Assembly (NCBI GenBank): GCA_002304425.1
Contig: NEUY01000003.1
Span: forward strand, 1 to 41,403
From: Opitutia bacterium Tous-C10FEB
GTDB taxonomy: Bacteria; Verrucomicrobiota; Verrucomicrobiia; Opitutales; Opitutaceae
DNA: 41,403 nt
Reading direction: 5' to 3'
Under the pieces are notes generated by a model. The model was given only the letters and a program-made list of their open reading frames with translations. It searched no databases and was not told where the DNA came from. Every line of letters starts with the position of its first letter. Position 1 is the first letter of the stretch. The translations under genes were made by a program, and so were the position numbers. Positions 1 to 8,174 of the stretch are shown here, in pieces.

Positions 1-119
1 CGCTCATGCTTCGCGGCGTAGGTCCACTTTGGTCGCGAACAGTTTTACCGCGCCCAACTATTTTCGCAGCGGTGAAAGCAGCGTTGGATCCAGATAACCG
101 TTTCCCCTTGGACAACTAA
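1..119 (+). CDS. Glycolate oxidase FAD-binding subunit (GlcE/GlcD-like), C-terminal end only
   Basis: The window opens inside a reading frame whose complete codons begin at base 3 and which stops with TAA at 117-119. The last residues read ALDPDNRFPLDN, the DP-x-x-RFP type ending seen at the C-terminus of FAD-linked oxidases of the GlcD/GlcE and lactate dehydrogenase group. Its stop is one base before the glcF start, so the two are almost certainly co-transcribed and translationally coupled. In glycolate oxidase the FAD subunits take electrons from glycolate and pass them to the Fe-S subunit encoded next. Only about 38 residues are visible, so GlcD and GlcE cannot be told apart; GlcE is favoured because it usually lies directly before glcF. 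Confidence 0.6.
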   Translation, partial: LMLRGVGPLWSRTVLPRPTIFAAVKAALDPDNRFPLDN

Positions 120-120
120 A

Positions 121-1377
121 ATGCTGCATAAAATAAATTCTTCCGCGCATGGTTCGCTCGGAGCCCCCATGGCTCAGGCGGTTGATGCCTGCGTGCATTG
201 CGGTTTTTGCCTAGCAGCGTGTCCAACCTATGGGGCGCTCGGCCAAGAGATGGACTCGCCGCGCGGCCGGATCGTTCTGATGAAAGAAGTTTTAGAAGGC
301 ACGCTGCCCTGGGTAGCTGCCCAACCGCACGTCGATCGCTGCCTCGGTTGTCTCGCTTGCGAACCCGCTTGCCCCAGCGGGGTTCCCTATCGCGACCTCA
401 TCAGTCCGTTTCGCGCCGAGGCCCAAGCTAAATTTACGCGACCGTTGATCGAAAGGCTCCGTCGCTGGCTCGCCGCGCAAACGATTCCATATCCAGCTAG
501 ATTCCGGGCAGCGGCCATCATCGGTCGCGCATTTTATTTTCTCCGTCCCCTCATTCCTCGCGCCCTAAGGCCCATGTTGGATTTGATCCCCGCCACCTTG
601 CCGCCTGCCGAATCATGGGGTGAAGTAACTCCGGCGATTGGCCCGCGCCGCGCTCGCGTCGCGCTGCTGACAGGTTGCGCCCAGCAGGTGCTCGCCCCCG
701 ATATCAATACCGCGACGATTGCGGTCCTGACGCAGCAAGGCGTCGAAGTCGTAGTCCCACGTGAGCAAGGTTGCTGCGGCGGCTTAGCTTGGCACACCGG
801 CGACCGTAAGGCGGCGCAGGCTTTTGCGCGGTGCAATCTCGCGGCTTTCCCAACTGAGGTTGACGCTATTCTCACCAACGCAGCTGGGTGCGGCTCGGCC
901 ATGCACGAATATCATTTAATTTTAAGTGGGACACCCGATGAAGCCCGCGCCGAAGCTTTTCGTCATCGCGTCCAGGACGTCAGTTTATTTCTAGCAAAAC
1001 TCGGCTGGCGCCAGCCCACGGATTCACCACAAAAAAAGCTCCGCGTCGCCTACCACGACGCCTGCCACCTCGCCAATGCCCAGGGGGTACGCGCCGAACC
1101 GCGGGCGTTGCTCGCCACCATTCCGGGCATCGAGCTGCTCGAGCTCCCTGATGCGCATCTTTGTTGCGGCAGCGCCGGCACGTATAATTTGGATCAACCC
1201 GCTATAGCTGCTGGTCTCGGCGCGCAAAAAGCTCGGGCCATCATTGCCACCGGCGCCGAAGTATTGGCCTCCGGCAACATCGGCTGCCTGACCCAACTTG
1301 ACGCCCACCTCCAGCAACTTGGCTCGCCGATTCGGGTACGGCACACCATGCAGATTCTTCGCGACGCTTACCGGTAG
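121..1377 (+). CDS. glcF: Glycolate oxidase iron-sulfur subunit GlcF
   Basis: This 418-residue protein is the electron-transfer subunit of membrane-associated glycolate dehydrogenase, which oxidises glycolate to glyoxylate. Two ferredoxin-type 4Fe-4S motifs are visible: C24/C27/C30/C34 (CVHCGFCLAACPTY) and C74/C77/C80/C84 (CLGCLACEPACP). They are followed by two cysteine-rich CCG domains with paired cysteines at 218-219 (GCCGGLAWHTGD) and 348-349 (CCGSAGTYN). Length and domain order match the GlcF family. The ATG at 121 is one base after the preceding FAD-subunit stop, indicating an operon. A later in-frame Met (residue 17) is a possible alternative start. The gene converges on an LctP-type permease only 8 bases away, which fits a glycolate or lactate use locus. 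Confidence 0.93.
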   Translation: MLHKINSSAHGSLGAPMAQAVDACVHCGFCLAACPTYGALGQEMDSPRGRIVLMKEVLEGTLPWVAAQPHVDRCLGCLACEPACPSGVPYRDLISPFRAEAQAKFTRPLIERLRRWLAAQTIPYPARFRAAAIIGRAFYFLRPLIPRALRPMLDLIPATLPPAESWGEVTPAIGPRRARVALLTGCAQQVLAPDINTATIAVLTQQGVEVVVPREQGCCGGLAWHTGDRKAAQAFARCNLAAFPTEVDAILTNAAGCGSAMHEYHLILSGTPDEARAEAFRHRVQDVSLFLAKLGWRQPTDSPQKKLRVAYHDACHLANAQGVRAEPRALLATIPGIELLELPDAHLCCGSAGTYNLDQPAIAAGLGAQKARAIIATGAEVLASGNIGCLTQLDAHLQQLGSPIRVRHTMQILRDAYR

Positions 1378-1385
1378 AGTTCACC

Positions 1386-3020
1386 TCAATGGCCTGGGAT
1401 CATCCCCGTCCACACGTAAGCCTGCAGAAAGACAAGCACGCCGACCAGCAGGGCAAGACCGACGCTGTGCCAAAAAACGGAGCGCAGCACAGTACCCGCA
1501 TCTGGGCTGTCAGCATAGCCACCGGTCGCCACACTCGCCACGACGATGCTTTGCGCGTCGATCATCTTACCCATCACCCCGCCGGAACTATTGGCTGCCG
1601 CCATTAAGATCGGCGAGAGCCCGAGTTGTTGGGCCGTCACTTTTTGTAAATTACCGAAGAGAACGTTTGAGGAAGTATCGCTCCCCGTCAGGGCCACCCC
1701 GAGCCAGCCGATGAGGGGAGAGAAAAAGGGGAAGAAAAACCCCGTGCCGGCGAGCGCCAAGCCCATCGTAGTATCGGTCCCGCTATAGCGTGTGGTAAAA
1801 CCAAGGGCCAGCATGAGCGCGATCGTCAGCAGAGATAAGCGAACTTTCCAAAATGTTCGGCCGTAAAGCGACAGCAGTTGTCTTGGGCCTAAGCCAAGTA
1901 ACCAACCCGCCAAAATTCCCGCCAGCAATAAAGCGGTCCCGGTTGCGGAGAGAAAATTAAACACAAACAAAGCGGACTCGAGCTCCGGACGAGGCGCGAC
2001 CGGTGGCATTTTTTGCACCGCTAAATGCAACCACGGAACCGCATAGGCCGGAGAAAAAAGCTGATTGAGGGCATTCTTAACGAACGGCAGCCCCCAAAGA
2101 AAAACCAAAACGCAGAGCAGTGCCCACGGCAGCCAGGCCCGCCACACCACGCCCACGGGCGAAGTTACAGGGGCGGCGGCGGAGAGCGCGGGCGTGTCGG
2201 GCAACGGTACTGGTTGCCAGAATTGCATCAAGCCAGTCAACGCCGCGAGCGAGACGATTGCGGCGATAATATCTACCAACATAGGCCCAATATAATTACT
2301 CACTAAAAATTGCATGAGACCAAAGCTTGCCCCAGTGACCAGACAAGCCGGCCACACCGCTTTCATGCCACGCCAACCGACCTGCGCGGCCACCAGCCAG
2401 AACGGAACGAGGAGCGAAAAGAAAGGCAGTTGGCGTCCCACCATCGCGCTCAGCGCATTAACGTCCAACTCAGTGATCTTGGCCAAGGTAAGCAAAGGCG
2501 TGCCCAGCGCCCCAAACGCCACCGGCGCGGTGTTGCCGATCAAAGCGAGCTTAGCCGCCTCCAGCGGACGAAACCCCAAGCCAATTAATAAAGCCCCACT
2601 AATCGCCACCGGCGCACCAAAGCCCGCCGCGCCTTCAATGAAAGCGCCAAAGCTAAAGGCGATCAGCAACGCTTGAATCCGACGATCACGAGAAACCCCC
2701 GCAACTTGGCGTTGCAGCACTAAAAAACCACCAGTCTCCACTGACAGATTATAAAGAAAAATAGCATTGAGTACGATCCAGCCGATCGGGAAAAGACCAA
2801 AGGCTGCGCCGTAACCCATCGCGGCAAAGGCCAACGACGCGGGCATATGATAAACAAAAATAGCAATGAGCGCCGCCACGCATAAACTAACCAAAGCGGC
2901 GCGATGAGCGGCGACATGCCAAAAAGCCAGCAAGCCTAGCAGCGTAACGACCGGCAAGGTCGCCACCAAGGCGGATACGCCCACTCCGCCGAGCGGAGCA
3001 TAAATTTGTGACCAAACCAT
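1386..3020 (-). CDS. L-lactate/glycolate permease, LctP family
   Basis: This is a very hydrophobic protein with about 12 or more membrane segments. It has the family's typical N-terminus ([12 protein letters not shown], compare the W-x-Q-x-Y-x-P-x-G start of LldP/GlcA) and the glycine-rich region [16 protein letters not shown]. These transporters import L-lactate, D-lactate and glycolate with protons. From the ATG at 3020 the product is 544 residues, close to the usual length. Longer in-frame starts exist: ATG at 3059, preceded by GGAG eight bases upstream, and GTG at 3146 (586 residues). I prefer 3020 by family alignment. The gene faces glcF, and the pairing suggests glycolate uptake plus oxidation, although the substrate cannot be settled from sequence. 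Confidence 0.9.
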   Translation of the reverse strand: MVWSQIYAPLGGVGVSALVATLPVVTLLGLLAFWHVAAHRAALVSLCVAALIAIFVYHMPASLAFAAMGYGAAFGLFPIGWIVLNAIFLYNLSVETGGFLVLQRQVAGVSRDRRIQALLIAFSFGAFIEGAAGFGAPVAISGALLIGLGFRPLEAAKLALIGNTAPVAFGALGTPLLTLAKITELDVNALSAMVGRQLPFFSLLVPFWLVAAQVGWRGMKAVWPACLVTGASFGLMQFLVSNYIGPMLVDIIAAIVSLAALTGLMQFWQPVPLPDTPALSAAAPVTSPVGVVWRAWLPWALLCVLVFLWGLPFVKNALNQLFSPAYAVPWLHLAVQKMPPVAPRPELESALFVFNFLSATGTALLLAGILAGWLLGLGPRQLLSLYGRTFWKVRLSLLTIALMLALGFTTRYSGTDTTMGLALAGTGFFFPFFSPLIGWLGVALTGSDTSSNVLFGNLQKVTAQQLGLSPILMAAANSSGGVMGKMIDAQSIVVASVATGGYADSPDAGTVLRSVFWHSVGLALLVGVLVFLQAYVWTGMIPGH

Positions 3021-3259
3021 GGCGGGGGTAAAAATAACCAAAACAGTAACTAAAAACATCAAGTAATCTCCGGGCTCACGAGACGAGCCCAAAAGAGCCG
3101 TCGAACATTTAGCGCTTACCGCTGTAGCCGCAGTTGTGTTGCTCACTATTTTTGGGCCGAGCTTTGGAGCAACCGTTAGCGCCTTAATTGACGAGTGTTA
3201 AAAAATAGCCACCGGCAAAGCAGCTTGCGCGGGACGATGAACATCCGCCAATTTAAATC

Positions 3260-3586
3260 ATGCAAAATTTGGTCTGCTCCGCCTGCACGTTAGCCGATGT
3301 CATCAGCCATCCCGAGCATTGGGAATGCGCGACCTGTGGTCATGAATGGCCCAAAGACGCGCCAGTCGAAGGAGCACGAATCGTCAAAGATGCCCATGGC
3401 ACGCCACTCACCGAGGGCGATACGGTAGCATTGATCAAAGATTTAAAACTAGGCAGCGGATCCCAAGTGCTCAAAGCCGGGACCAAGGCAAAAAACATCC
3501 GGCTGCAAGCGGGTGATCATGAAATTGCCTGCAAAATCGACGGGAGCCCGCTGGCTCTCAAAGCCTGCTTGGTTAAAAAATCCTAA
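3260..3586 (+). CDS. PhnA/YjdM-like zinc-ribbon protein
   Basis: This 108-residue protein has an N-terminal zinc ribbon (C7-x2-C10 and C25-x2-C28) followed by the PhnA C-terminal beta domain with the hallmark stretch KDAHGTPLTEGDTVALIKDLKLGSG. The family was named for phosphonate use in E. coli, but phosphonoacetate hydrolase PhnA is a different protein, so the name should not be read as evidence for phosphonate breakdown. The biochemical role is unknown. There is no phosphonate gene nearby. The gene stands alone, diverging from the lactate/glycolate permease and followed by a decayed locus. Confidence 0.85.
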   Translation: MQNLVCSACTLADVISHPEHWECATCGHEWPKDAPVEGARIVKDAHGTPLTEGDTVALIKDLKLGSGSQVLKAGTKAKNIRLQAGDHEIACKIDGSPLALKACLVKKS

Positions 3587-3650
3587 ACTACACCTCGTTC
3601 AGTCGTGGCATCTTACCGCCGAAATCGAATTTCCCCTCACGCTAATCCGC

Positions 3651-3764
3651 GCGAGCACCTCAGTTGGGGTAACCAGCCTGATCTTATTCGTCTGTAGCGC
3701 AGCGATAGCCAGCCCACCGCGTAAACTCGAATTCGATCGAGATCTTCGACCGATTCTTACGTGA
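3651..3764 (+). pseudogene. 5' stub of a PSD1-type (Planctomycete cytochrome C / DUF1549-DUF1553) secreted protein
   Basis: One frame ending with TGA at 3762-3764 encodes a signal-peptide-like stretch (VTSLILFVCSAAIAS) directly followed by LEFDRDLRPILT and a stop. A hydrophobic export signal followed by F-x-RDIRPIL is the usual opening of the Planctomycete/Verrucomicrobia cytochrome-C-like domain, after which a C-x-x-CH haem site and DUF1549/DUF1553 domains would be expected. None of these follow: the frame stops and lpxD begins on the other strand about 55 bases later. No good start codon was found. I read it as the surviving first ~40 codons of a deleted gene. The match is short, so chance resemblance is possible. 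Confidence 0.4.
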
Positions 3765-3820
3765 GGCCCGGGCGAGCATCACCCGCCAGCAAGGTGAGCG
3801 CACCTTAATTATGCTATCGA

Positions 3821-4849
3821 TTAACCGAGACGAGCCGTGAGAGCGGCTACCTGCTTTTCCAATTCACGCATCCGCACGATCATATCCGGTAATTTCTGAA
3901 TGCCGATCCACTGGCGCTTGGCCTGTTTATCGGGCACGGCAGGGAATCCCATCACCGTTTCGCCGTCAGCGACATCCCGCGTCACCCCTGATTTTCCACC
4001 GACGGTGACTTGGCGGCCGATTTTAAGATGCCCGGCCACGCCGCTCTGCGAAGCAATGACGCAATAATCACCAAAGTGAGTGCTCCCCGCAAAACCGCAT
4101 TGGCCCATAATCAGGCAATGCTTACCGAAAACCACGTTATGTCCGATGTGAACGAGGTTATCTATTTTGCAGCCTTCACCAATTATGGTGGAGTCGAGCG
4201 CCGCTCGGTCGATGGTGCAATTAGTCCCAATCTCTACATCATCGTGAATGATTACGTTACCGACTTGGGGGATTTTGAGATGACGCCCTTGATCAAAAAC
4301 ATAACCGTACCCATCGGAACCAATGACCGTGCCCGCGTGAATCGCGACGCGTTGGCCCAGTTGCGTACCGGCATACAGTACGACGTGGGGATACAAGCGC
4401 GTGTCGTCGCCTACGCGGCAGTCACGCCCGAGATGGTTGCCGCCGACTAACACCACACGCGCTCCAATGATTGTGCCGGCGGCGATGACGCAATTAGGAC
4501 CGATATGCGCCGTCGGATTTATCTTAGCTGTAGGGTCAACCAGAGCACTGGAGTGAATCGCCGGGGCGTATTGCGCCGCTGGGAAAAAAAGCTCGAGCAC
4601 TTGCGCAGCCGCAACGCGAGCATTGCGCACTCGAATGATTACTTTGGTCGTAGAAGTAAACGCCCCCGCCACCAAGATGACAGAAGCCGCACTGGCTTCC
4701 GCGGCCGCGAAATAACTATCCCCTTCCGCAAAAGTTATTTCTCCGGCCCGCGCCCCAGCGGCAGCGGCTAGCCCAGTTAAAATAATCGAGCCATCACCGA
4801 TTACCTCACCTTGAACCTGAGTCGCAATCTGCGCAGCCGTGAAATTCAT
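3821..4849 (-). CDS. lpxD: UDP-3-O-(3-hydroxyacyl)glucosamine N-acyltransferase LpxD
   Basis: This 342-residue protein carries out the third step of lipid A synthesis, adding a second hydroxyacyl chain to UDP-3-O-acylglucosamine in the cytoplasm. An N-terminal uridine-binding domain (about 1-100) is followed by a long run of hexapeptide repeats forming a left-handed beta helix (about 100-290) and a C-terminal helix ([19 protein letters not shown]) that packs in the trimer. The catalytic histidine lies in HIGHNVV at H237, and the family motif GSDGYGYV is at about 178-184. It supports an LPS-bearing outer membrane, in agreement with the LptD-like gene near the right end. Other lipid A genes are not adjacent. 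Confidence 0.95.
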   Translation of the reverse strand: MNFTAAQIATQVQGEVIGDGSIILTGLAAAAGARAGEITFAEGDSYFAAAEASAASVILVAGAFTSTTKVIIRVRNARVAAAQVLELFFPAAQYAPAIHSSALVDPTAKINPTAHIGPNCVIAAGTIIGARVVLVGGNHLGRDCRVGDDTRLYPHVVLYAGTQLGQRVAIHAGTVIGSDGYGYVFDQGRHLKIPQVGNVIIHDDVEIGTNCTIDRAALDSTIIGEGCKIDNLVHIGHNVVFGKHCLIMGQCGFAGSTHFGDYCVIASQSGVAGHLKIGRQVTVGGKSGVTRDVADGETVMGFPAVPDKQAKRQWIGIQKLPDMIVRMRELEKQVAALTARLG

Positions 4850-4866
4850 GGCTGAGATAAATGCGC

Positions 4867-5871
4867 TTATAAGCCGCGCACACCGACCATTTTTTGGGCT
4901 TCAACATCCCAAACCTTCAGACGCAGACAGCGTATAATATCTGTCGGCCACAACGAGGTCGTCTTCGGGAATTGCAATTCGGGAATCGCTTTGAGCACCT
5001 CCGGTAAGCGGTAAAAAGGTATGCGGGAATTTAAATGATGAATGTGATGGTAACCAATATTAGCCGTAAACCAGGCCAGGATCCGACCGGTGTACATCAT
5101 GCTCGATGACTCCAGCGCCGCTTTCTCATAGGTCCAACCATCTTTGTCGCTAAACGATACACCAGGAAAATTATGCTGGGCGTAAAAGAAATAAGCGCCG
5201 ATGCCGTGCATCACAAAATGAGGCACGATCTGGGTCAGCACCAGCATCTGCCAGCCGCCAAAAATCAGGAGCACCGTGCTGATGGAAAAATGGACCACCA
5301 TCGCCAAGAAGCAGTCGAAATGTTTGAGGGGATGGTTAATGAAAGGCTTGATACACATCCCATGAAAAAACATGAAAAGGTAACCAAACATGATGGTCAG
5401 CGGATGACGGATAAATAAATAACCGAAACGCTTAGTCCGCGAACTTTTCTTAAACTGCGCCGTCGTCATAATCGGATACGATCCAATGTGTGAGCCCCGC
5501 AGCTTCGAATTGTGATTGTGATGGTGATTGTGGGAGCTGCGCCAGACGCTGCTCGGACTGAGCGCCAAAATCCCATAAATCCGCATCAAACCTTCGGCTA
5601 GTTTGGAGCGCGGCAAAATCGCATAATGCTGCTGGTCATGATAAATGACGAAAAAGCGGGTCATCAGCAGACCAGCGATGACACTGCAGACCAATTGCAG
5701 ACCTAGATTGAGGTTCCAGACCGTCCCCGCCAAGGTGGCGAGAATGAGCAGCGCGGTGGATAAAATAACCCACCAACTACGCACTGGATTATCTTGGGCG
5801 AAAGGCTTCGTCGCCAAGATGAGTTCAATGCCTTCTTTGGTTTCCGGTTCCTCGTGGTCGTGATCGCTCAT
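4867..5871 (-). CDS. Membrane fatty acid desaturase
   Basis: This 334-residue integral membrane di-iron protein belongs to the fatty acid desaturase family (PF00487). The three histidine clusters are clear: HDQQH at 78-82, HNHHHNHN at 114-121 and the C-terminal HHIHH at 275-279, with a further H233 in YAQHN. Hydrophobic segments lie at about 33-75, 155-172 and 195-230. Such enzymes introduce cis double bonds into acyl chains and so adjust membrane fluidity; regioselectivity cannot be read from the sequence. It lies 17 bases upstream of lpxD on the same strand, so the two may be co-transcribed as an envelope-lipid pair. The upstream region is AT-rich and holds possible promoter elements, none of them strong. 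Confidence 0.9.
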   Translation of the reverse strand: MSDHDHEEPETKEGIELILATKPFAQDNPVRSWWVILSTALLILATLAGTVWNLNLGLQLVCSVIAGLLMTRFFVIYHDQQHYAILPRSKLAEGLMRIYGILALSPSSVWRSSHNHHHNHNSKLRGSHIGSYPIMTTAQFKKSSRTKRFGYLFIRHPLTIMFGYLFMFFHGMCIKPFINHPLKHFDCFLAMVVHFSISTVLLIFGGWQMLVLTQIVPHFVMHGIGAYFFYAQHNFPGVSFSDKDGWTYEKAALESSSMMYTGRILAWFTANIGYHHIHHLNSRIPFYRLPEVLKAIPELQFPKTTSLWPTDIIRCLRLKVWDVEAQKMVGVRGL

Positions 5872-5954
5872 ATGCGTTTTAATAAGTGTTCAAATATCAC
5901 ATTCCTGCAAGAAATATGTCACGGATGTATTTACTCGCTCAACGTTTAAGCGAG

Positions 5955-6329
5955 CTACCGCGCGGTGACGGCTTGGTGCGATCCCTCCAAGCGATCGCCT
6001 TCAATAAGAATTTTACGGATGGTTAAGTCGTGCTCGTTTTCGGGGGAAGCTCAAACGCCTTGGCCAGATCCGCTTTTTCATCCAACGCGCCAAGGCCCAG
6101 CGGCCTCAAGAATTTTTCCCCACCGAAGCCTGCTTAAAAAGTTTCACTGGGTTCCAAATTACTAAAAAAACAAACTGCGCAATCCAGGTGGGCAGCGCTA
6201 CGATCCAGTAAAAGCTACCGATATTAAAAAACGGTGAGAGCCACTTAACTGGCCCCACCCCGCATCGAGGAGCATAAGCAAGACCCCCGCCCAGCATACG
6301 ATCAGGAAGCGCCTGAAAACATCTTTCAT
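5955..6329 (-). pseudogene. Small membrane protein broken by three single-base gaps in homopolymers
   Basis: Read leftward from the ATG at 6329, the frame starts well (MKDVFRRFLIVCWAGVLLML, a signal or membrane segment) but is lost at a T6 run. A second frame then carries the hydrophobic stretch FYWIVALPTWIAQFVFLVIW and is lost at a GGGG-AAAAA run. A third runs to a C5 run. A final frame ends in ILIEGDRLEGSHQAVTAR and a TAG at 5957-5955. Adding one base in each run (T6 to T7, G4 to G5, C5 to C6) gives a single smooth 125-residue protein with two membrane segments and a charged C-terminal tail. I do not recognise the family. The three gaps may be real decay or sequencing errors, since all are missing bases in homopolymers. 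Confidence 0.6.
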
Positions 6330-6441
6330 TAATTCGCACGAAAGACGTTGTTTCACGGCGAGTCAGCTCGCCGCGGAGCGACGTTCATTAACGGCCGCGC
6401 GCTGGTGGTCCCGGTTGCCGCTCGCACAAGTTGGTAACCAA

Positions 6442-6512
6442 TCAGCCTAAGTTCGCCCGCGGTCGATAGGCGCTAGGGCTGATACCGTGGGCTTTACGCC
6501 GAGGAAATAATT
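6442..6512 (-). pseudogene. C-terminal remnant of an AraC-family regulator
   Basis: Immediately after the aminotransferase stop, on the same strand, a short frame reads RRKAHGISPSAYRPRANLG and stops (TGA at 6444-6442). The G-x-SPSAYR sequence is the very end of the second helix-turn-helix of AraC/XylS regulators. Just upstream, in another frame, N-Y-F is readable, which would be the preceding NYF-x-R part of the same helix, implying at least one small deletion. Nothing earlier in the domain survives because the aminotransferase gene occupies the space. A perfect 7-bp hairpin (6356-6362 with 6367-6373) lies between this remnant and the next broken gene; it may be its old terminator, though it lacks a T-tract. 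Confidence 0.45.
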
Positions 6513-7703
6513 CTAGCGTTTGAGGGACGCGCAAAACCGCGTCAACCGCTCGACGCCCTTGCGAAGAATTTCGTCAGATGTCGCATAGCTCAGCCGCAGG
6601 TAACCTTCCGCCCCGAAGGCTGAGCCAGGAACCGCCGCTACCTTCTCCTGCTCCAGTAGGCGGGCGCAGAAATCAGTATCCTTCAGACCGAAGCTGGAAA
6701 TATTAGGGAATAGATAAAACGCCCCACCCGCCAGTAAGCAGGTCACCCCGGGGATGCGATTGAGCTCAGCGTGGAGGTAGCGGCGGCGACGATCGAAAGC
6801 CGTTTTCATTTCGCTAAGAGCGGCTACGGCCTGCGCCTTCTCTTTGAGCGCAGCAAGCGCTCCATATTGGGCGAACGTCGTCGCATTGGATGACATCTGG
6901 CTCTGCAACTCGGAGCAGGCTTTGGCGATCGGCAGCGGTGCCACCAGCGTCCCGAGACGCCAGCCGGTCATGGCATAAGTTTTAGAAAAACCCGCGACGG
7001 TAATCGTACGCTCCGCCACGGCGGTGCTCAGCGTCGCAAAATTTACGGGCTCATGACCGTCATAGATTAAATGCTCATACATTTCGTCCGCGAGCACATA
7101 GAGATTATGCCGCACCGCTACTTCGGCCAACGCACTCAGTTCAGCCCGCGAATAAATTGCGCCGGTCGGATTTGAAGGAGAATTGAGAATCACGAGCTTG
7201 GTCCGAGGCGTGATGGCTGCGGCCAACAACGCGGGCGTTAATTTAAATCCAGCGCGATCATCACAGAGCACAAATTTGGGCGTCGCCCCTGCGAGCTTAA
7301 TCATCTCGGGATAACTGACCCAGTAAGGCGCGGGGACAATCGCCTCATCGCCCGGACTGCAGGTCGCCAAAATTGCGAGATAACAGGAATATTTTCCGCC
7401 CGGCGATACCACGACTTGGCCGGAGGTTATTTTGTAGCCATACTCCGTCAAATAACGATCAGCGATGGCCTGGCGCAGCGGCTCGATCCCTGGCGTCGGC
7501 GCATACTTAGTCTTGCCGGATTGTAGCGCCGCGATGGCCGCATCTTTAATGAATTGCGGCGTATCAAAATCAGGTTCCCCCGCGGCAAAGCTGCAGACGT
7601 CCTCGCCCGCGGCCTGCAAGGCCTTAGCCTTGGCATCGATCGCGAGGGTCGGCGACGGCGAGATGTTTTTAGCCCAACTAGACAACGGTAACGGCGTGCT
7701 CAT
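6513..7703 (-). CDS. Class I PLP-dependent aminotransferase (aspartate aminotransferase-like)
   Basis: This 396-residue cytoplasmic enzyme belongs to fold-type I subgroup I-beta/gamma. Visible features are [10 protein letters not shown] near the N-terminus, NSPSNPTG (174-181) for PLP-ring contact, ADEMYEHL for the Asp/Tyr pair, the Schiff-base lysine K241 in [14 protein letters not shown], and a C-terminal arginine in YLRLSYATS for the substrate carboxylate. Length and motifs match AspC/AatA-type aspartate or aspartate-prephenate aminotransferases. It would exchange amino groups between aspartate (or aromatic amino acids) and 2-oxoglutarate. It is followed by decayed sequence and preceded by the ribbon-helix-helix gene about 100 bases upstream, so it probably has its own promoter. 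Confidence 0.92.
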   Translation of the reverse strand: MSTPLPLSSWAKNISPSPTLAIDAKAKALQAAGEDVCSFAAGEPDFDTPQFIKDAAIAALQSGKTKYAPTPGIEPLRQAIADRYLTEYGYKITSGQVVVSPGGKYSCYLAILATCSPGDEAIVPAPYWVSYPEMIKLAGATPKFVLCDDRAGFKLTPALLAAAITPRTKLVILNSPSNPTGAIYSRAELSALAEVAVRHNLYVLADEMYEHLIYDGHEPVNFATLSTAVAERTITVAGFSKTYAMTGWRLGTLVAPLPIAKACSELQSQMSSNATTFAQYGALAALKEKAQAVAALSEMKTAFDRRRRYLHAELNRIPGVTCLLAGGAFYLFPNISSFGLKDTDFCARLLEQEKVAAVPGSAFGAEGYLRLSYATSDEILRKGVERLTRFCASLKR

Positions 7704-7807
7704 AACTTAAGAAATAACTAAGCCACGTTTCCGAACGCAAGCCAACCCTTGCCCGGGAGGATGTCATAGCGCCCTCGCGACGTCCCGACCGCTCGATGGG
7801 GCTAGCG

Positions 7808-8164
7808 TCAACCCTTGCGCCGGAGTTTACGCGCTGGCTTACGCCGCGCGGTTTGACGCTTAGCGAGTACGGGAGCTTCTAATTTCGGGAGATAAGCCTC
7901 TACCGCGGCCCGCACCAGATGGCTGATACTCGTGTGCTTAGTCCGCGCGAGCTTCTTTAAATTTTTCCGAATTTCTAACGGCAGGCGCACCGAAATCTGC
8001 AACTGGGGTGCGTGCAGCACGATCACTTTCTCAAAATCATAGTGCGCCAGCGCCGTGCGAATAATTGCGCTCACCGAAGCCGCCTTGCCCTCACGCACCG
8101 ACTCATGCAGACGATCCAGAAAATCTACCTCTAAAACCAACGGGAAAGGGCGATTAGTTTTCAT
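7808..8164 (-). CDS. Double ribbon-helix-helix DNA-binding protein
   Basis: This 118-residue basic protein carries two successive stretches with the beta-strand-helix-helix pattern of CopG/Arc/MetJ-type domains: LVLEVDFLDRLHESVREG-x-SVSAIIRTALAHY, then LQISVRLPLEIRKNLKKLAR-x5-SISHLVRAAVEAYL. A lysine/arginine-rich tail follows. Ribbon-helix-helix proteins normally dimerise to make one DNA-binding unit, so two in one chain could act as a built-in dimer. Start choice: an upstream GAGG lies eight bases before the ATG at 8164, better spaced than for the alternative ATG at 8170, which would add two residues. It lies 10 bases after the LolA-like gene on the same strand. A regulator role is inferred; no target is visible, and no toxin partner is next to it. 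Confidence 0.75.
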   Translation of the reverse strand: MKTNRPFPLVLEVDFLDRLHESVREGKAASVSAIIRTALAHYDFEKVIVLHAPQLQISVRLPLEIRKNLKKLARTKHTSISHLVRAAVEAYLPKLEAPVLAKRQTARRKPARKLRRKG

Positions 8165-8174
8165 GGGCATAACC

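Noticed and set aside
6346-6362. TGTTTCACG half-site resembling half of parS
   Set aside because: The second half does not match, so it is unlikely to be bound by ParB.
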